Assembly: GCA_937975745.1 (NCBI GenBank)
Contig: CALJUK010000479.1
Coordinates: 1-9,071 of the forward strand
DNA from: an uncultured Planctomycetaceae bacterium
GTDB lineage: Bacteria; Planctomycetota; Planctomycetia; Planctomycetales; Planctomycetaceae
Direction: 5' to 3'
DNA: 9,071 nt
The notes beneath the pieces are model-generated. The model was not told the origin of the DNA. It searched no databases and saw only the letters and a list, made by a program, of their open reading frames with translations. Positions 1-5,948 of this stretch are shown one piece after another (the first letter of the stretch is position 1; each line of letters opens with the position of its first letter). The translations under genes and the position numbers were made by a program.

Positions 1-33
1 AATGGAGGAACCGCAGATAGAGGGTGCAGATGA
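1..33 (+). CDS. possible 3' end of an upstream gene (partial)
   Basis: Only the last few codons could be present, so no function can be given. Three readings are possible. Frame 1 ends with TGA at 31-33, giving an ATGA overlap with the ATG at 30, which is the commonest junction type in this window. Frame 2 ends at 47-49 and frame 3 at 18-20. I prefer frame 1 only because of the overlap style. By family context the missing upstream gene may be a recombinase or exonuclease; that is inference from the identity of the next two genes. Confidence 0.3.
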   Translation, partial: NGGTADRGCR

Positions 34-380
34 AATCCACCACGTTTGAAGGCCGATCGGCCGAGATGAAGAAAGACACGCCCTGGCTGGCGTCCGAGGA
101 CATCATGGGCATGGGTGACGTGCCGGTGACGATCACCGGTTGTTACCTCCACCGGAACGCTCAGTTCGACGACGGCCGGAAAGAGGACGTCTACGCACTG
201 GCGTTTGAGGGGAAGAAGAAGCAACTGGTGCTCAACGCGACGAACCGGAAGACGCTGGTTGACTGGTTCGGACCGAACGTCCCGGACTGGATCGGCAAGG
301 GCGTGAAGCTCCACGTGGTGCGGCTTAAGGCGTGGGGCGAGTGGACGAACGGAATCCGGATCAAGCAGCGGGAGGACTGA
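30..380 (+). CDS. small phage protein of the 'LVLN-T...DWIGK' type, probably recombination-associated
   Basis: The protein has 116 residues and no membrane segment. I chose ATG 30 because GAGGG at 20-24 lies 5 bases upstream; GTG 24 is in frame but overlaps that site. The middle and C-terminus carry a pattern I recognise from unnamed small phage and prophage proteins often encoded near RecT- or ERF-like recombinases: a lysine/glutamate stretch, then QLVLNATNRKTL, a WFG turn, DWIGKGVKLHV, and a final GIRIKQ strand. The alternating hydrophobic pattern suggests a small beta-rich fold, possibly OB-like. The biochemical role of the family is not known to me. It is followed without a gap by the gene at 381, whose family often accompanies it. 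I am confident it is a real gene and moderately confident of the family. Confidence 0.8.
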   Translation: MKSTTFEGRSAEMKKDTPWLASEDIMGMGDVPVTITGCYLHRNAQFDDGRKEDVYALAFEGKKKQLVLNATNRKTLVDWFGPNVPDWIGKGVKLHVVRLKAWGEWTNGIRIKQRED

Positions 381-584
381 GTGAGCACCGACCGCTACGA
401 ACAGGTGGAAATCTACATCGCCAAGGTGGTGAAGACGACCGACAAGGCCGCCCTTTGCATCGTCGAAGATGAAGAAGTGTGGTTGCCGTGGTCTCTGATC
501 GATGAGGGAAGTGACATCGAAACCGAGGGCGACAGCGGGGTGGCTTACATCCCCGAGTGGCTTGCCGAGGAAAAGGGGTTGTGA
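381..584 (+). CDS. small acidic phage protein with 'IPEWLAEEKGL' C-terminus
   Basis: The protein has 67 residues. GTG 381 directly follows the TGA at 378-380, and GGAGGA at 371-376 gives a 4-base spacing. The N-terminal half reads as beta strands (VEIYIAKVVKTTDKAALCIV), followed by EEVWLPWSLI, an acidic linker, and the ending AYIPEWLAEEKGL. I recognise this 'kxvxxTdkAxLv...WlP.S.I...IPEWLAeekGL' layout from small conserved phage proteins beside recombination genes. Its function is unknown to me. With its neighbour at 30 it suggests the recombination module lies at or just before the left edge of the window. The stop overlaps the next start as TGATG. Confidence 0.8.
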   Translation: MSTDRYEQVEIYIAKVVKTTDKAALCIVEDEEVWLPWSLIDEGSDIETEGDSGVAYIPEWLAEEKGL

Positions 585-1126
585 TGGACCAGTCAGAAGT
601 CGATGCCCAGCAGCACCACGATGCCATTCACGATGAGCGGAGGATGTTGAAGGCGGAAATCGCCAGCCTGTCTCATCAGAACACCTGCCTGTCTGCCGAA
701 CTCGTCGCTTACGACGAGCACATGGCGCGCATGCAGGCTGATTCCGAGAAGTATCTGATTCCAGACAACGAATGCGGCATCCATTGGTTCGTGTCTCGAA
801 TGCTCTGGCATCTTGACGGACCGGAGCAACGGGCGTTGGCAAACAGTGCCCGTGACTGCCAGCCGAGTGAGGGAGACTCTACAGATTGTGTTGACAGTCC
901 AAATCGCGGTACGCGAGACGCCATGTCGATTGCGGCTCAAGTGGTTAGGGAAATCGACTGTCAGCATCGCCCGTTGGCCTGTGAAGCTGCGCGAAGGCTT
1001 GTTCTGCAACATGAGCGACTCAGTGCGATCCTCAAGACAGCAGAACGCATGGCGTGTAGTGGAATGGCCGACCGAACGAAGGCTGGCAATGAGATTCTCG
1101 ACTTGTTGGAACCTGGAGATGAGTAA
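584..1126 (+). CDS. hypothetical protein with N-terminal coiled coil
   Basis: The protein has 180 residues and I do not recognise it. ATG 584 overlaps the preceding TGA (582-584), and AAGGGG at about 573-578 is a good ribosome binding site, so I prefer it to the upstream in-frame start at 557. Residues about 10-60 are rich in charged residues and heptad-like leucines (ERRMLKAEIASL, then LSAELVAYDEHM), consistent with a coiled coil. Residues about 95-120 form a polar, probably disordered linker (DCQPSEGDSTDC). The C-terminal part is helical (AARRLVLQHERLSAILKTAERM) and ends in EILDLLEPGDE. No catalytic motif, signal peptide or membrane helix is visible. The linker between two helical regions could mark a fusion of two small modules, but that is speculation. 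Confidence 0.75.
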   Translation: MDQSEVDAQQHHDAIHDERRMLKAEIASLSHQNTCLSAELVAYDEHMARMQADSEKYLIPDNECGIHWFVSRMLWHLDGPEQRALANSARDCQPSEGDSTDCVDSPNRGTRDAMSIAAQVVREIDCQHRPLACEAARRLVLQHERLSAILKTAERMACSGMADRTKAGNEILDLLEPGDE

Positions 1127-1132
1127 TCAGTC

Positions 1133-1360
1133 ATGAGAACACTGAGGAGGCCCATCGTTCGTGAACTGGCCGGGTTTGACGGGCGCGGAATCATTGTCGG
1201 AACGGCATCCTACGATTTGCTGGGCAACACGAAGCCGGGATGGAAGGTTGGCATCGTTGGGCGGGATGAATTCTATGTCGACAACCAGAGTGCGGCGGCG
1301 GACGCACTGCTTGACGCTGGGGCCGTGAAAATCAGAACGTCTGACGGAATGAGGAGATGA
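1133..1360 (+). CDS. hypothetical small protein
   Basis: The protein has 75 residues and is not recognised. ATG 1133 follows the previous stop by 6 bases. The best purine tract (GGAGATGAG, 1115-1123) is rather far upstream, so initiation may be weak or coupled to the end of the previous gene. The N-terminus is basic (MRTLRRPIVREL). The middle alternates short hydrophobic strands (GIIVGTASYDLL, WKVGIVGRDEFYV) with turns, and residues about 51-62 look like a short alanine-rich helix (QSAAADALLDAG). It contains no cysteine or metal-binding pattern. Its stop lies in the purine-rich leader GAGGAGATGA that serves the next gene, so the two are probably co-translated. Confidence 0.65.
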   Translation: MRTLRRPIVRELAGFDGRGIIVGTASYDLLGNTKPGWKVGIVGRDEFYVDNQSAAADALLDAGAVKIRTSDGMRR

Positions 1361-1365
1361 ACACA

Positions 1366-1542
1366 ATGCGAACAATTTTTACGACAGCCCAAGCCGCGAA
1401 GGTGTGTGGAGTGTCGCCCCGAACGGTCAACATTACCGAGGAACATCGTGAAGGGCTGATCGGCGCGATCGACCGCATGGCAGAGCAGTTCGAGCCAGTT
1501 GCCCCGGATGAGAGAACTGATGCGCACAGGCAGGCAAAGTAA
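1366..1542 (+). CDS. truncated HTH (excisionase/MerR-like) protein
   Basis: The protein has 58 residues. ATG 1366 is preferred because GAGGAG at 1351-1356 lies 9 bases upstream; an in-frame ATG at 1357 sits directly against that site. The first 18 residues, MRTIFTTAQAAKVCGVSP plus RTV, match the start of a helix-turn-helix domain of the excisionase/MerR/BldC type, with the AAKVCGVSPRTV segment as the recognition unit. In such proteins this is normally followed by a tryptophan- or phenylalanine-containing turn and a basic wing. Here it passes straight into NITEEHREGLIGAIDRMA, an acidic helix, and then a polar tail. The wing is therefore missing. It could be a decayed regulator, a chimeric small gene, or an HTH used as a protein-binding module. 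That it encodes a protein is likely; that it binds DNA is doubtful. Confidence 0.6.
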   Translation: MRTIFTTAQAAKVCGVSPRTVNITEEHREGLIGAIDRMAEQFEPVAPDERTDAHRQAK

Positions 1543-1564
1543 ACACACGAGGGAGCTTGTGAAA

Positions 1565-2605
1565 GTGTCACAACTGACAGCCGACGACGTGGAAATCTAC
1601 ATCGACTCGGAATTCAAGGCCCGGCTTCCGGCACAGTCGGAGCAAGAGCGGGAGGAGATGATTCGTGAAATCGAACATGCGGGAAGATTCGTAGGCACGA
1701 TCTGCTGCTGGAGGGACGGCAAGGGGGCACTGACGCTGCTTGACGGGCACCACCGATACGACTACTGGCTCGGGCGTCGGGAGGAGACGCCGATAGGACC
1801 GCCAGTGGTGGAGGAGATTCTGCTGCCAGAGCGCGAGGCGGCTCTGGACTGGATGGACAGTCATGCGCTGGCGGGTCGGAACCTGAATTCTAAACAGGCG
1901 TCGGCGATTCGTGGTCGGCGCTACAACCGAAAAAAGCCCGCAGCGCACCGTCCGAAAAAAGGGGGGCAAATTGCACCCCTTTCTGATGAGGGTGAAAAAG
2001 GGGGGCAAACTGCACCCCTTTCTGCGGCGACGGTCGCTGACGAAACCGGCGTGTCTGAGGACACGATCAAGCGCGACGGGCAGTATGCCGCGGCGTTGGA
2101 CGTTATTCGGAAGGTGAACGGCAAGGCGGCGACGGACCTTGAGTCGGGAGACCTGAAACTCTCGAAGTCCGATACGATCAAGATGGCTGCGCTTGAACCG
2201 GCCGACATCTCCCACTGTTTGAAGAATCTTCGGTACGGGTCGAAGTGGAACGAGGGGCTGGATAACGGCGCGCCTGAGAAGACACCGCAACCTGAGCAGC
2301 CGAAAGACACTGCGGGACGAGTTATTCCCGAGGGTTTGCGGGATGTGTTTGGGGTGTCGAGGTCTGCATCGTCAATGCTGAACAGCGCTGCCAGGTACAT
2401 CAATGAGGTGCTGAAACTCGACATACCGACGATGCCGCAATCGGCTGTGAAGGTCGCGCTAAAGGATCTCAAGGCGGCTGTCAAAGCGGGGCTGGCGCAC
2501 GCTGTCTGTCCGTATTGCAAGGGCAGGGGCTGCCAGCACTGCGGACAGCATGGGTATGTGACGAAGGATCAGTGGGACGGGATACCGGAGGAGCGACGGA
2601 AGTGA
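1565..2605 (+). CDS. ParB/Srx-type nucleotide-binding domain protein with HTH and C-terminal zinc motif
   Basis: The protein has about 346 residues. The frame is open from 1499, but GGAG at 1552-1555 is 9 bases before GTG 1565, so I start there; GTG 1559 or ATG 1508 are alternatives. Residues about 1-110 form a ParB-like N-terminal domain with the box LLDGHHRYDYW (DGHHR at 60-64), the conserved nucleotide-binding patch of the ParB/Srx fold. Next comes ALAGRNLNSKQASAIRGRRY, typical of phage and plasmid ParB-like proteins. Residues 131-156 are two tandem 13-residue units (KGGQ-APLS core). An HTH follows (DETGVSEDTIKRD, 159-171). Near the C-terminus C315, C318, C323 and C326 form a CxxC-x4-CxxC zinc motif of DnaJ-like spacing. 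It could act in partition, transcription control or replication; no parS is identified with certainty. Its stop overlaps the helicase start, so the two are coupled. Confidence 0.8.
   Translation: MSQLTADDVEIYIDSEFKARLPAQSEQEREEMIREIEHAGRFVGTICCWRDGKGALTLLDGHHRYDYWLGRREETPIGPPVVEEILLPEREAALDWMDSHALAGRNLNSKQASAIRGRRYNRKKPAAHRPKKGGQIAPLSDEGEKGGQTAPLSAATVADETGVSEDTIKRDGQYAAALDVIRKVNGKAATDLESGDLKLSKSDTIKMAALEPADISHCLKNLRYGSKWNEGLDNGAPEKTPQPEQPKDTAGRVIPEGLRDVFGVSRSASSMLNSAARYINEVLKLDIPTMPQSAVKVALKDLKAAVKAGLAHAVCPYCKGRGCQHCGQHGYVTKDQWDGIPEERRK
1955..2032 (+). repeat. 39-base tandem repeat carrying near-palindromic cores, inside the ParB-like gene
   Basis: Two units (1955-1993 and 1994-2032) each encode 13 residues. 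The first 30 bases of the units differ at only two positions, while the last nine have diverged. Within each unit a 25-base core (1958-1982 and 1997-2021) is nearly palindromic. The arms are AAAGGGG and CCCCTTT, with inner arms GCAA/TTGC in copy 1, one mismatched pair and an unpaired centre; copy 2 has one further mismatched pair. The centres are 39 bases apart. The synonymous codons are also identical (GGG GGG, CCC CTT TCT). Confidence 0.85.
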
Positions 2606-4326
2606 GTTGGCTTAGACCCTATCAGGAGGAATGCCGCGCGAGTGTTATCGGAGAACTGTCTAACGGCAGTTCATCGACGCTGTACGTGGTGCCGACCGGA
2701 TGCGGCAAGACAGAGATTGCCATGTCCCTTTTGGAGACGTGGCCTGATCAGGACTGCGGAATACTCTGTCTCTCTCACCGTGAGGAGTTGGTGCATCAGC
2801 CGTGGGAGCGGTGGCATCGTCGTCACGGCGAATACTGCGAGATGGAGATGGGCGAGTACCGCCGCAACCGCCACGGACACCGGATCACGTTCGCGTCGAA
2901 GGATTCACTCCATCCGGACCGGTTGACGGCAGCGTTCCCCGATCCGAAGTCAGTGGGGTTGATTTGGGTGGACGAGGCGCACCACCTTGCGAAGAAGAAT
3001 GAATCGTACCAGCACATCGTTCGATACTTCATGGAAGGGAATCCCGATTGCCGTTTGTTCGGATGCACGGCGACTCCTGACCGAAAGGAAGAAATGGCGA
3101 TGGCTGAGACGTTCGATTCAGTGGCGTTTGACTTCCCGCTGTACGATCCGAGCGGCGCGTCTTCCGCCATCGGTGACGGCTGGCTGGTGCCGATTGAGCA
3201 GGAGTACATCGTCGTTGATGAACTGAATTTCGAGCGCGTTGGCAGTCGCGGCGGGGATTTCATCGACTCACAACTTCAAAGCATGATCCTTGAGGACAAG
3301 GGGTTGTACCGGATCACATCGGCGACGAAGGAACTGGCGGGCGACAAGTCGACGCTCTGTTTCGGGTCCGGCATCCAGATGGCGATCAGCCAAGCGGCGA
3401 TCTTCAATGCCGAAGAGGATGGATGTGCGAGGGCGATCGTCTCCCGCGTCGACAAGGGCATTGAGCAGGACTACGTGATTCACAGCCGGGACAAGGAATC
3501 CCGCCGTCAAACACTCAGGAGGTGGGGGCGTGGTGCGTTTCAGTTCATGTGCAACGTCGGTGTATTCACCGAGGGGATGGACGAACCGTCAATCGGCTGC
3601 GTGTCGATGGGACGTCCGACGAAGAGTCGAAGCCTGTACGCGCAGATGGCCGGCAGGGGCACGCGGATTCTTCCCGGGGTGATTGAGGGGGAGGGCTGGC
3701 GTCACGAGACCGCGGCAGGGCGCAAGGCGGCGATTGCAGCCAGGGCGAAGACCTCCGTGCTGTTGTTGGACTTTGTGGGCAACTCGAAACACTCACTGCT
3801 GATCTCGTCCGTAGACCTCTTGGGGGGCCGGTATGAGGACGACGTGATTGAACGGGCGAAAGAACGTATTTCCAACGGGGACCGCCAGGACGTGCAGCAG
3901 GCGCTTGAGGCAGCGCGTCTTGAGGTCGACGAAGAATTGGAGAAGCGGAGGCGTGTGAGGGCGAAAGCCGAGTCGATCAAACGACGGCAGGTTGATCCGT
4001 TCACGACGATGAAAGTCGTTCCGACGCGAGAACCGGGGTGGCACAAGGGCCGACGGCCAACATCCGGCCAGAGACGAGCGCTGGACAAGTTCAAGGTAGA
4101 GAAGTCCGAAGTCGACGGGATGTCGTTCTGGCAGGCCAGCCAACTGCTCGACAAGTTGATCCAGAGCGCGAGCAATGGAATGGCAACGTACAAGCAACGG
4201 AAGCTGCTCGTGAAACATGAGTTCTCGCCGGACGTTTCGTTTGATGAAGCGAAGGCGACGATTGATCGGATTGCGCAATCCGGGTGGAAGTTAAAGGGGC
4301 GGGTGAACGAACCGGCACCATTCTGA
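2602..4326 (+). CDS. superfamily 2 DEAH-box helicase (phage type)
   Basis: The protein has 574 residues. GTG 2602 overlaps the previous TGA (GTGA), and GGAGGAG at 2587-2593 is 8 bases upstream. It opens with LRPYQEE, the N-terminal Q-like segment. The Walker A motif PTGCGKTE is at 31-38, LSHREELV is motif Ia, DEAH is at 124-127, and GCTATP with TATP at 156-159 is motif III. The second RecA domain ends in YAQMAGRGTR (348-355), motif VI with R352 and R355 as likely arginine fingers. After LLLDFVGNSKH the protein has a charged helical linker, then two related C-terminal modules at about 486-522 and 527-565. The role is ATP-dependent unwinding or remodelling of nucleic acid, probably in replication or recombination given its neighbours. 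I see no fused nuclease domain. Helicase identity is secure; the exact substrate is not. Confidence 0.93.
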   Translation: MSWLRPYQEECRASVIGELSNGSSSTLYVVPTGCGKTEIAMSLLETWPDQDCGILCLSHREELVHQPWERWHRRHGEYCEMEMGEYRRNRHGHRITFASKDSLHPDRLTAAFPDPKSVGLIWVDEAHHLAKKNESYQHIVRYFMEGNPDCRLFGCTATPDRKEEMAMAETFDSVAFDFPLYDPSGASSAIGDGWLVPIEQEYIVVDELNFERVGSRGGDFIDSQLQSMILEDKGLYRITSATKELAGDKSTLCFGSGIQMAISQAAIFNAEEDGCARAIVSRVDKGIEQDYVIHSRDKESRRQTLRRWGRGAFQFMCNVGVFTEGMDEPSIGCVSMGRPTKSRSLYAQMAGRGTRILPGVIEGEGWRHETAAGRKAAIAARAKTSVLLLDFVGNSKHSLLISSVDLLGGRYEDDVIERAKERISNGDRQDVQQALEAARLEVDEELEKRRRVRAKAESIKRRQVDPFTTMKVVPTREPGWHKGRRPTSGQRRALDKFKVEKSEVDGMSFWQASQLLDKLIQSASNGMATYKQRKLLVKHEFSPDVSFDEAKATIDRIAQSGWKLKGRVNEPAPF

Positions 4327-4335
4327 GGAAACCCA

Positions 4336-4593
4336 ATGGCCGAAGACAGCAAAGCGGAAATCTTCACCGACCGTCGCGAGTTCCTGTTGGCGACGACGGG
4401 CGACAAGCGGAAGGCGTGGAAGGCGAAGTTGTTCAATCCAAGCGGCGACACGATCGGACTGTACTACGGACTGGCGAACACGGAGCACCAGTTCCACCAG
4501 GCTGTCGTACACAAGGCGTGCGTCTCAACGAGACTGACACGCGACGAACTTCACGCGGAGATGCGGGAGGAATTGGCGAAGGGGACGGAGTAA
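4336..4593 (+). CDS. hypothetical small protein
   Basis: The protein has 85 residues and is not recognised. ATG 4336 has GAGGAA at 4325-4330 with a 5-base spacing, and that site overlaps the helicase stop. The sequence is soluble and mixed in charge. It begins MAEDSKAEIFTDRREFLL, has a strand-turn-strand stretch around LFNPSGDTIGLYYGL, and then a helical part with several histidines (NTEHQFHQAVVHKACV) before an acidic helix at the end (RDELHAEMREELAKG). The histidines do not form a clear metal site. Its first six residues resemble those of the gene at 7825. Confidence 0.7.
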   Translation: MAEDSKAEIFTDRREFLLATTGDKRKAWKAKLFNPSGDTIGLYYGLANTEHQFHQAVVHKACVSTRLTRDELHAEMREELAKGTE

Positions 4594-4597
4594 TCCG

Positions 4598-4933
4598 ATG
4601 GAGAAGTTCGACGAAATCGAAGCACTGGCCGTTTCCCAAGGCGTGGACTTTCTCGCGTGCTCTGAGCATCACTGGCAGTTGCGCGACGGGAAGACGGTTG
4701 TGAACTACTGGCCGACGACTCGTAAATACGCCGTTGGACGTGGCAAGGGAAGGCGGATGAAGTCCATCAGCGATCTGTTCGCGCCATTCAACCAGAACGG
4801 AAAGGAAAAGCATGAAGTGTCACATGCGGTCGCCACCCTGAAGGCAGAGTATTGGGCGCTGATCCGTGACGGGCATGCGGATCTCGCCAAAGAAACGAAG
4901 GCGGCAATTGAGTCTCTGGGTGAGACTGTCTGA
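4598..4933 (+). CDS. conserved-type phage hypothetical ('HWQL...VNYWPTT' protein)
   Basis: The protein has 111 residues. ATG 4598 lies 4 bases after the previous stop, and a GGGGACGGAG tract ends about 7 bases upstream. Residues 24-46 contain the stretch HHWQLRDGKTVVNYWPTTRK, a strand-turn-strand pattern that I associate with small phage proteins of unknown function ('H-W-L...v-YwPttgk'). A basic segment follows (GRGKGRRMKSI), then a helical C-terminus (TLKAEYWALIRDGHADLAKE). The basic patch could contact nucleic acid, but there is no catalytic signature. This is the last gene before the largest non-coding gap in the window, so it may end a transcription or translation block. Confidence 0.7.
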   Translation: MEKFDEIEALAVSQGVDFLACSEHHWQLRDGKTVVNYWPTTRKYAVGRGKGRRMKSISDLFAPFNQNGKEKHEVSHAVATLKAEYWALIRDGHADLAKETKAAIESLGETV

Positions 4934-5148
4934 GTGGAACCGTTTGGGGGCAGAACGGGTTGCATAATCAAAAGCCCCCTTCGCAGTGAGCGTGTGGATT
5001 CCTGATGCTGGGGAGGCGGCATGTCTCCAACAGCCATGACCCCAGGACGTCGCTGATGCGGCGGAGATGAGCCCCAACGCACCACCGGTGAACTGTGTGA
5101 CACGTTTAATGCGGAGGGGCGGTATGCGCTGGGTTTGTGAACGGAAGC
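4934..5148 (+). other. non-coding gap with weak potential hairpins
   Basis: No ORF here has convincing coding character. GGGGGC at 4946-4951 can pair with GCCCCC at 4974-4979 across a 22-base loop, but no T-run follows, so it is a poor terminator. CTGGGG at 5008-5013 can pair with CCCCAG at 5040-5045. Short ORFs with acceptable ribosome binding sites exist (ATG 5021, 11 residues; ATG 5124, preceded by GGAGGGG at 5113-5119) but their products look random. It could hold a promoter, a small RNA or remnants of a decayed gene. Confidence 0.4.
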
Positions 5149-5509
5149 ATGAACGAGAACGGACACATTTACGTGCAGCTACTCTTGATCGGGTACTGCA
5201 TGGGACGACCGGAAAGACTCACGGAGTTAGAGCACGAATGGTTTTCTGGTTCTTTGAGAAGTGTTGTTCTGGAGTTGCAGGACAGAGCGAAAGACAAGGT
5301 GGCGCACGGCGTCGACCAGCTTCGGGACACTCTCAGAGACTTTGGGTGCGATCGGAGACATTCAGGAGAGAGTCGAAGTCAACGGGAAGTGTGCGGCACT
5401 GATCGACGCCGTTGAGAAGCACGTTGGACGTGACGACTGGTGGCAGGCGAGCAACGACGCGAAACGGGCGATGATCAGCGAGATGAAACGGAGGACGGGC
5501 GGTGACTGA
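5149..5509 (+). CDS. frameshifted gene resembling a DnaB-helicase N-terminal domain
   Basis: Two coherent reading frames join end to end. From ATG 5149 the first frame reads through RPERLTELEHEWFSGSLR and on to LRDFG, then becomes arginine/serine-rich nonsense until a stop at 5413-5415. The next frame picks up at about 5342-5350 with GAIGDIQERVEVNG and continues sensibly to TGA 5507-5509. A one-base excess in the TTTGGG run at 5341-5346 would explain it. Joined, the product is about 119 residues, all helical. The 'RPERLTELEHEWFS...R.VV.EL' stretch resembles the N-terminal domain of DnaB-type replicative helicases, which binds primase or loader, but there is no ATPase domain. The start is uncertain: ATG 5124 in a third frame has the best ribosome binding site. 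It may be a pseudogene, a sequencing error or a frameshifting gene. Confidence 0.5.
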
Positions 5510-5948
5510 CAGGGAACTGAAGGCGTACAAAGAGAACCACCCGACCTGCGAGTTGGCGAAATACTTCTACCGAGGCGGTGGCGAGTACCGATACAGAATG
5601 AGCTACGGCGGAGACGTGATCGTTCCGCGTTTCGGCAGCGGCTGGCCGAGCGCCACCGATCTGCATCACATGTGCGGGAGCGGCAACGGCGCCAAGCGGG
5701 TGAACGTGAAGACGAACGTAATCCACGTCTGCAGCGAGACTCACATGTGGCTGGAGGCGGAGAAGCTCGCAGGCTTCGTGCTGTGCCTGTACGAGAAGCG
5801 GCGGAAGGGTGAGTTGGACTGGACGCGGTTGAATCAGATCAAGGGCAAGCACGTCCGGGGGTGGTTGGACACGGACGACATGAAGCGTGCCTGTGCGTTC
5901 AGCGAGTTTCTTGAGCGGTGTCGGGTGCAACTTTTGGAGGGCGAGTGA
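5502..5948 (+). CDS. HNH-type endonuclease
   Basis: The protein has 148 residues. GTG 5502 overlaps the end of the previous gene by 8 bases and has GGAGG at 5490-5494, 7 bases upstream. The core fits an HNH (beta-beta-alpha metal) nuclease: DLHH with H55 and H56, then NVIHVC with N72, and ETHMW with H81. This matches the small phage HNH proteins in which a 'DvHHi' motif is followed by 'sNlI.vs...H.W'. C58 and C77 are present, but the usual CxxC structural zinc pairs are not clear. The C-terminal half (LAGFVLCLYEKRRKGELDW and HVRGWLDTDD) also matches the tail I recall from such proteins. A likely role is DNA nicking or cleavage in recombination, replication or packaging preparation. A RuvC-type resolvase is encoded downstream. 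Confidence 0.65.
   Translation: MTDRELKAYKENHPTCELAKYFYRGGGEYRYRMSYGGDVIVPRFGSGWPSATDLHHMCGSGNGAKRVNVKTNVIHVCSETHMWLEAEKLAGFVLCLYEKRRKGELDWTRLNQIKGKHVRGWLDTDDMKRACAFSEFLERCRVQLLEGE

Noticed and set aside
889..920. TTGACA at 891-896 as a promoter -35 element
   Set aside because: It lies inside a coding region, and the position expected for a -10 element about 17 bases downstream shows no TATAAT-like sequence.
1951..1985. A-rich/G-rich run before a hairpin in the ParB-like gene as a programmed -1 frameshift site
   Set aside because: The codon phase (AAA AAA GGG) does not give an X XXY YYZ heptamer, and the zero frame stays open and sensible through the HTH and zinc motif.
3702..4451. 249-codon minus-strand open frame under the helicase end
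   Set aside because: It mirrors the codon pattern of the helicase gene on the other strand, is serine-rich and has no motif.
4940..4970. CATAAT at 4963-4968 as a -10 box in the gene-free stretch
   Set aside because: No acceptable -35 hexamer is found at the right spacing, and host promoter consensus is unknown.
4946..4980. GGGGGC/GCCCCC hairpin as a terminator for the gene ending at 4933
   Set aside because: The loop is 22 bases long and no T-run follows the stem on either strand.
4705..5166. Long open frame on the minus strand (153 codons)
   Set aside because: Proline/serine/arginine-rich product overlapping a supported + strand gene, with no ribosome binding site or recognisable motif; typical antisense shadow in GC-rich DNA.
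5067..5402. Open frame from ATG 5067 (or 5124) as a separate gene
   Set aside because: Despite a good ribosome binding site at 5113-5119, the product is arginine-rich without pattern, while the overlapping frame from 5149 reads as a normal helical protein.
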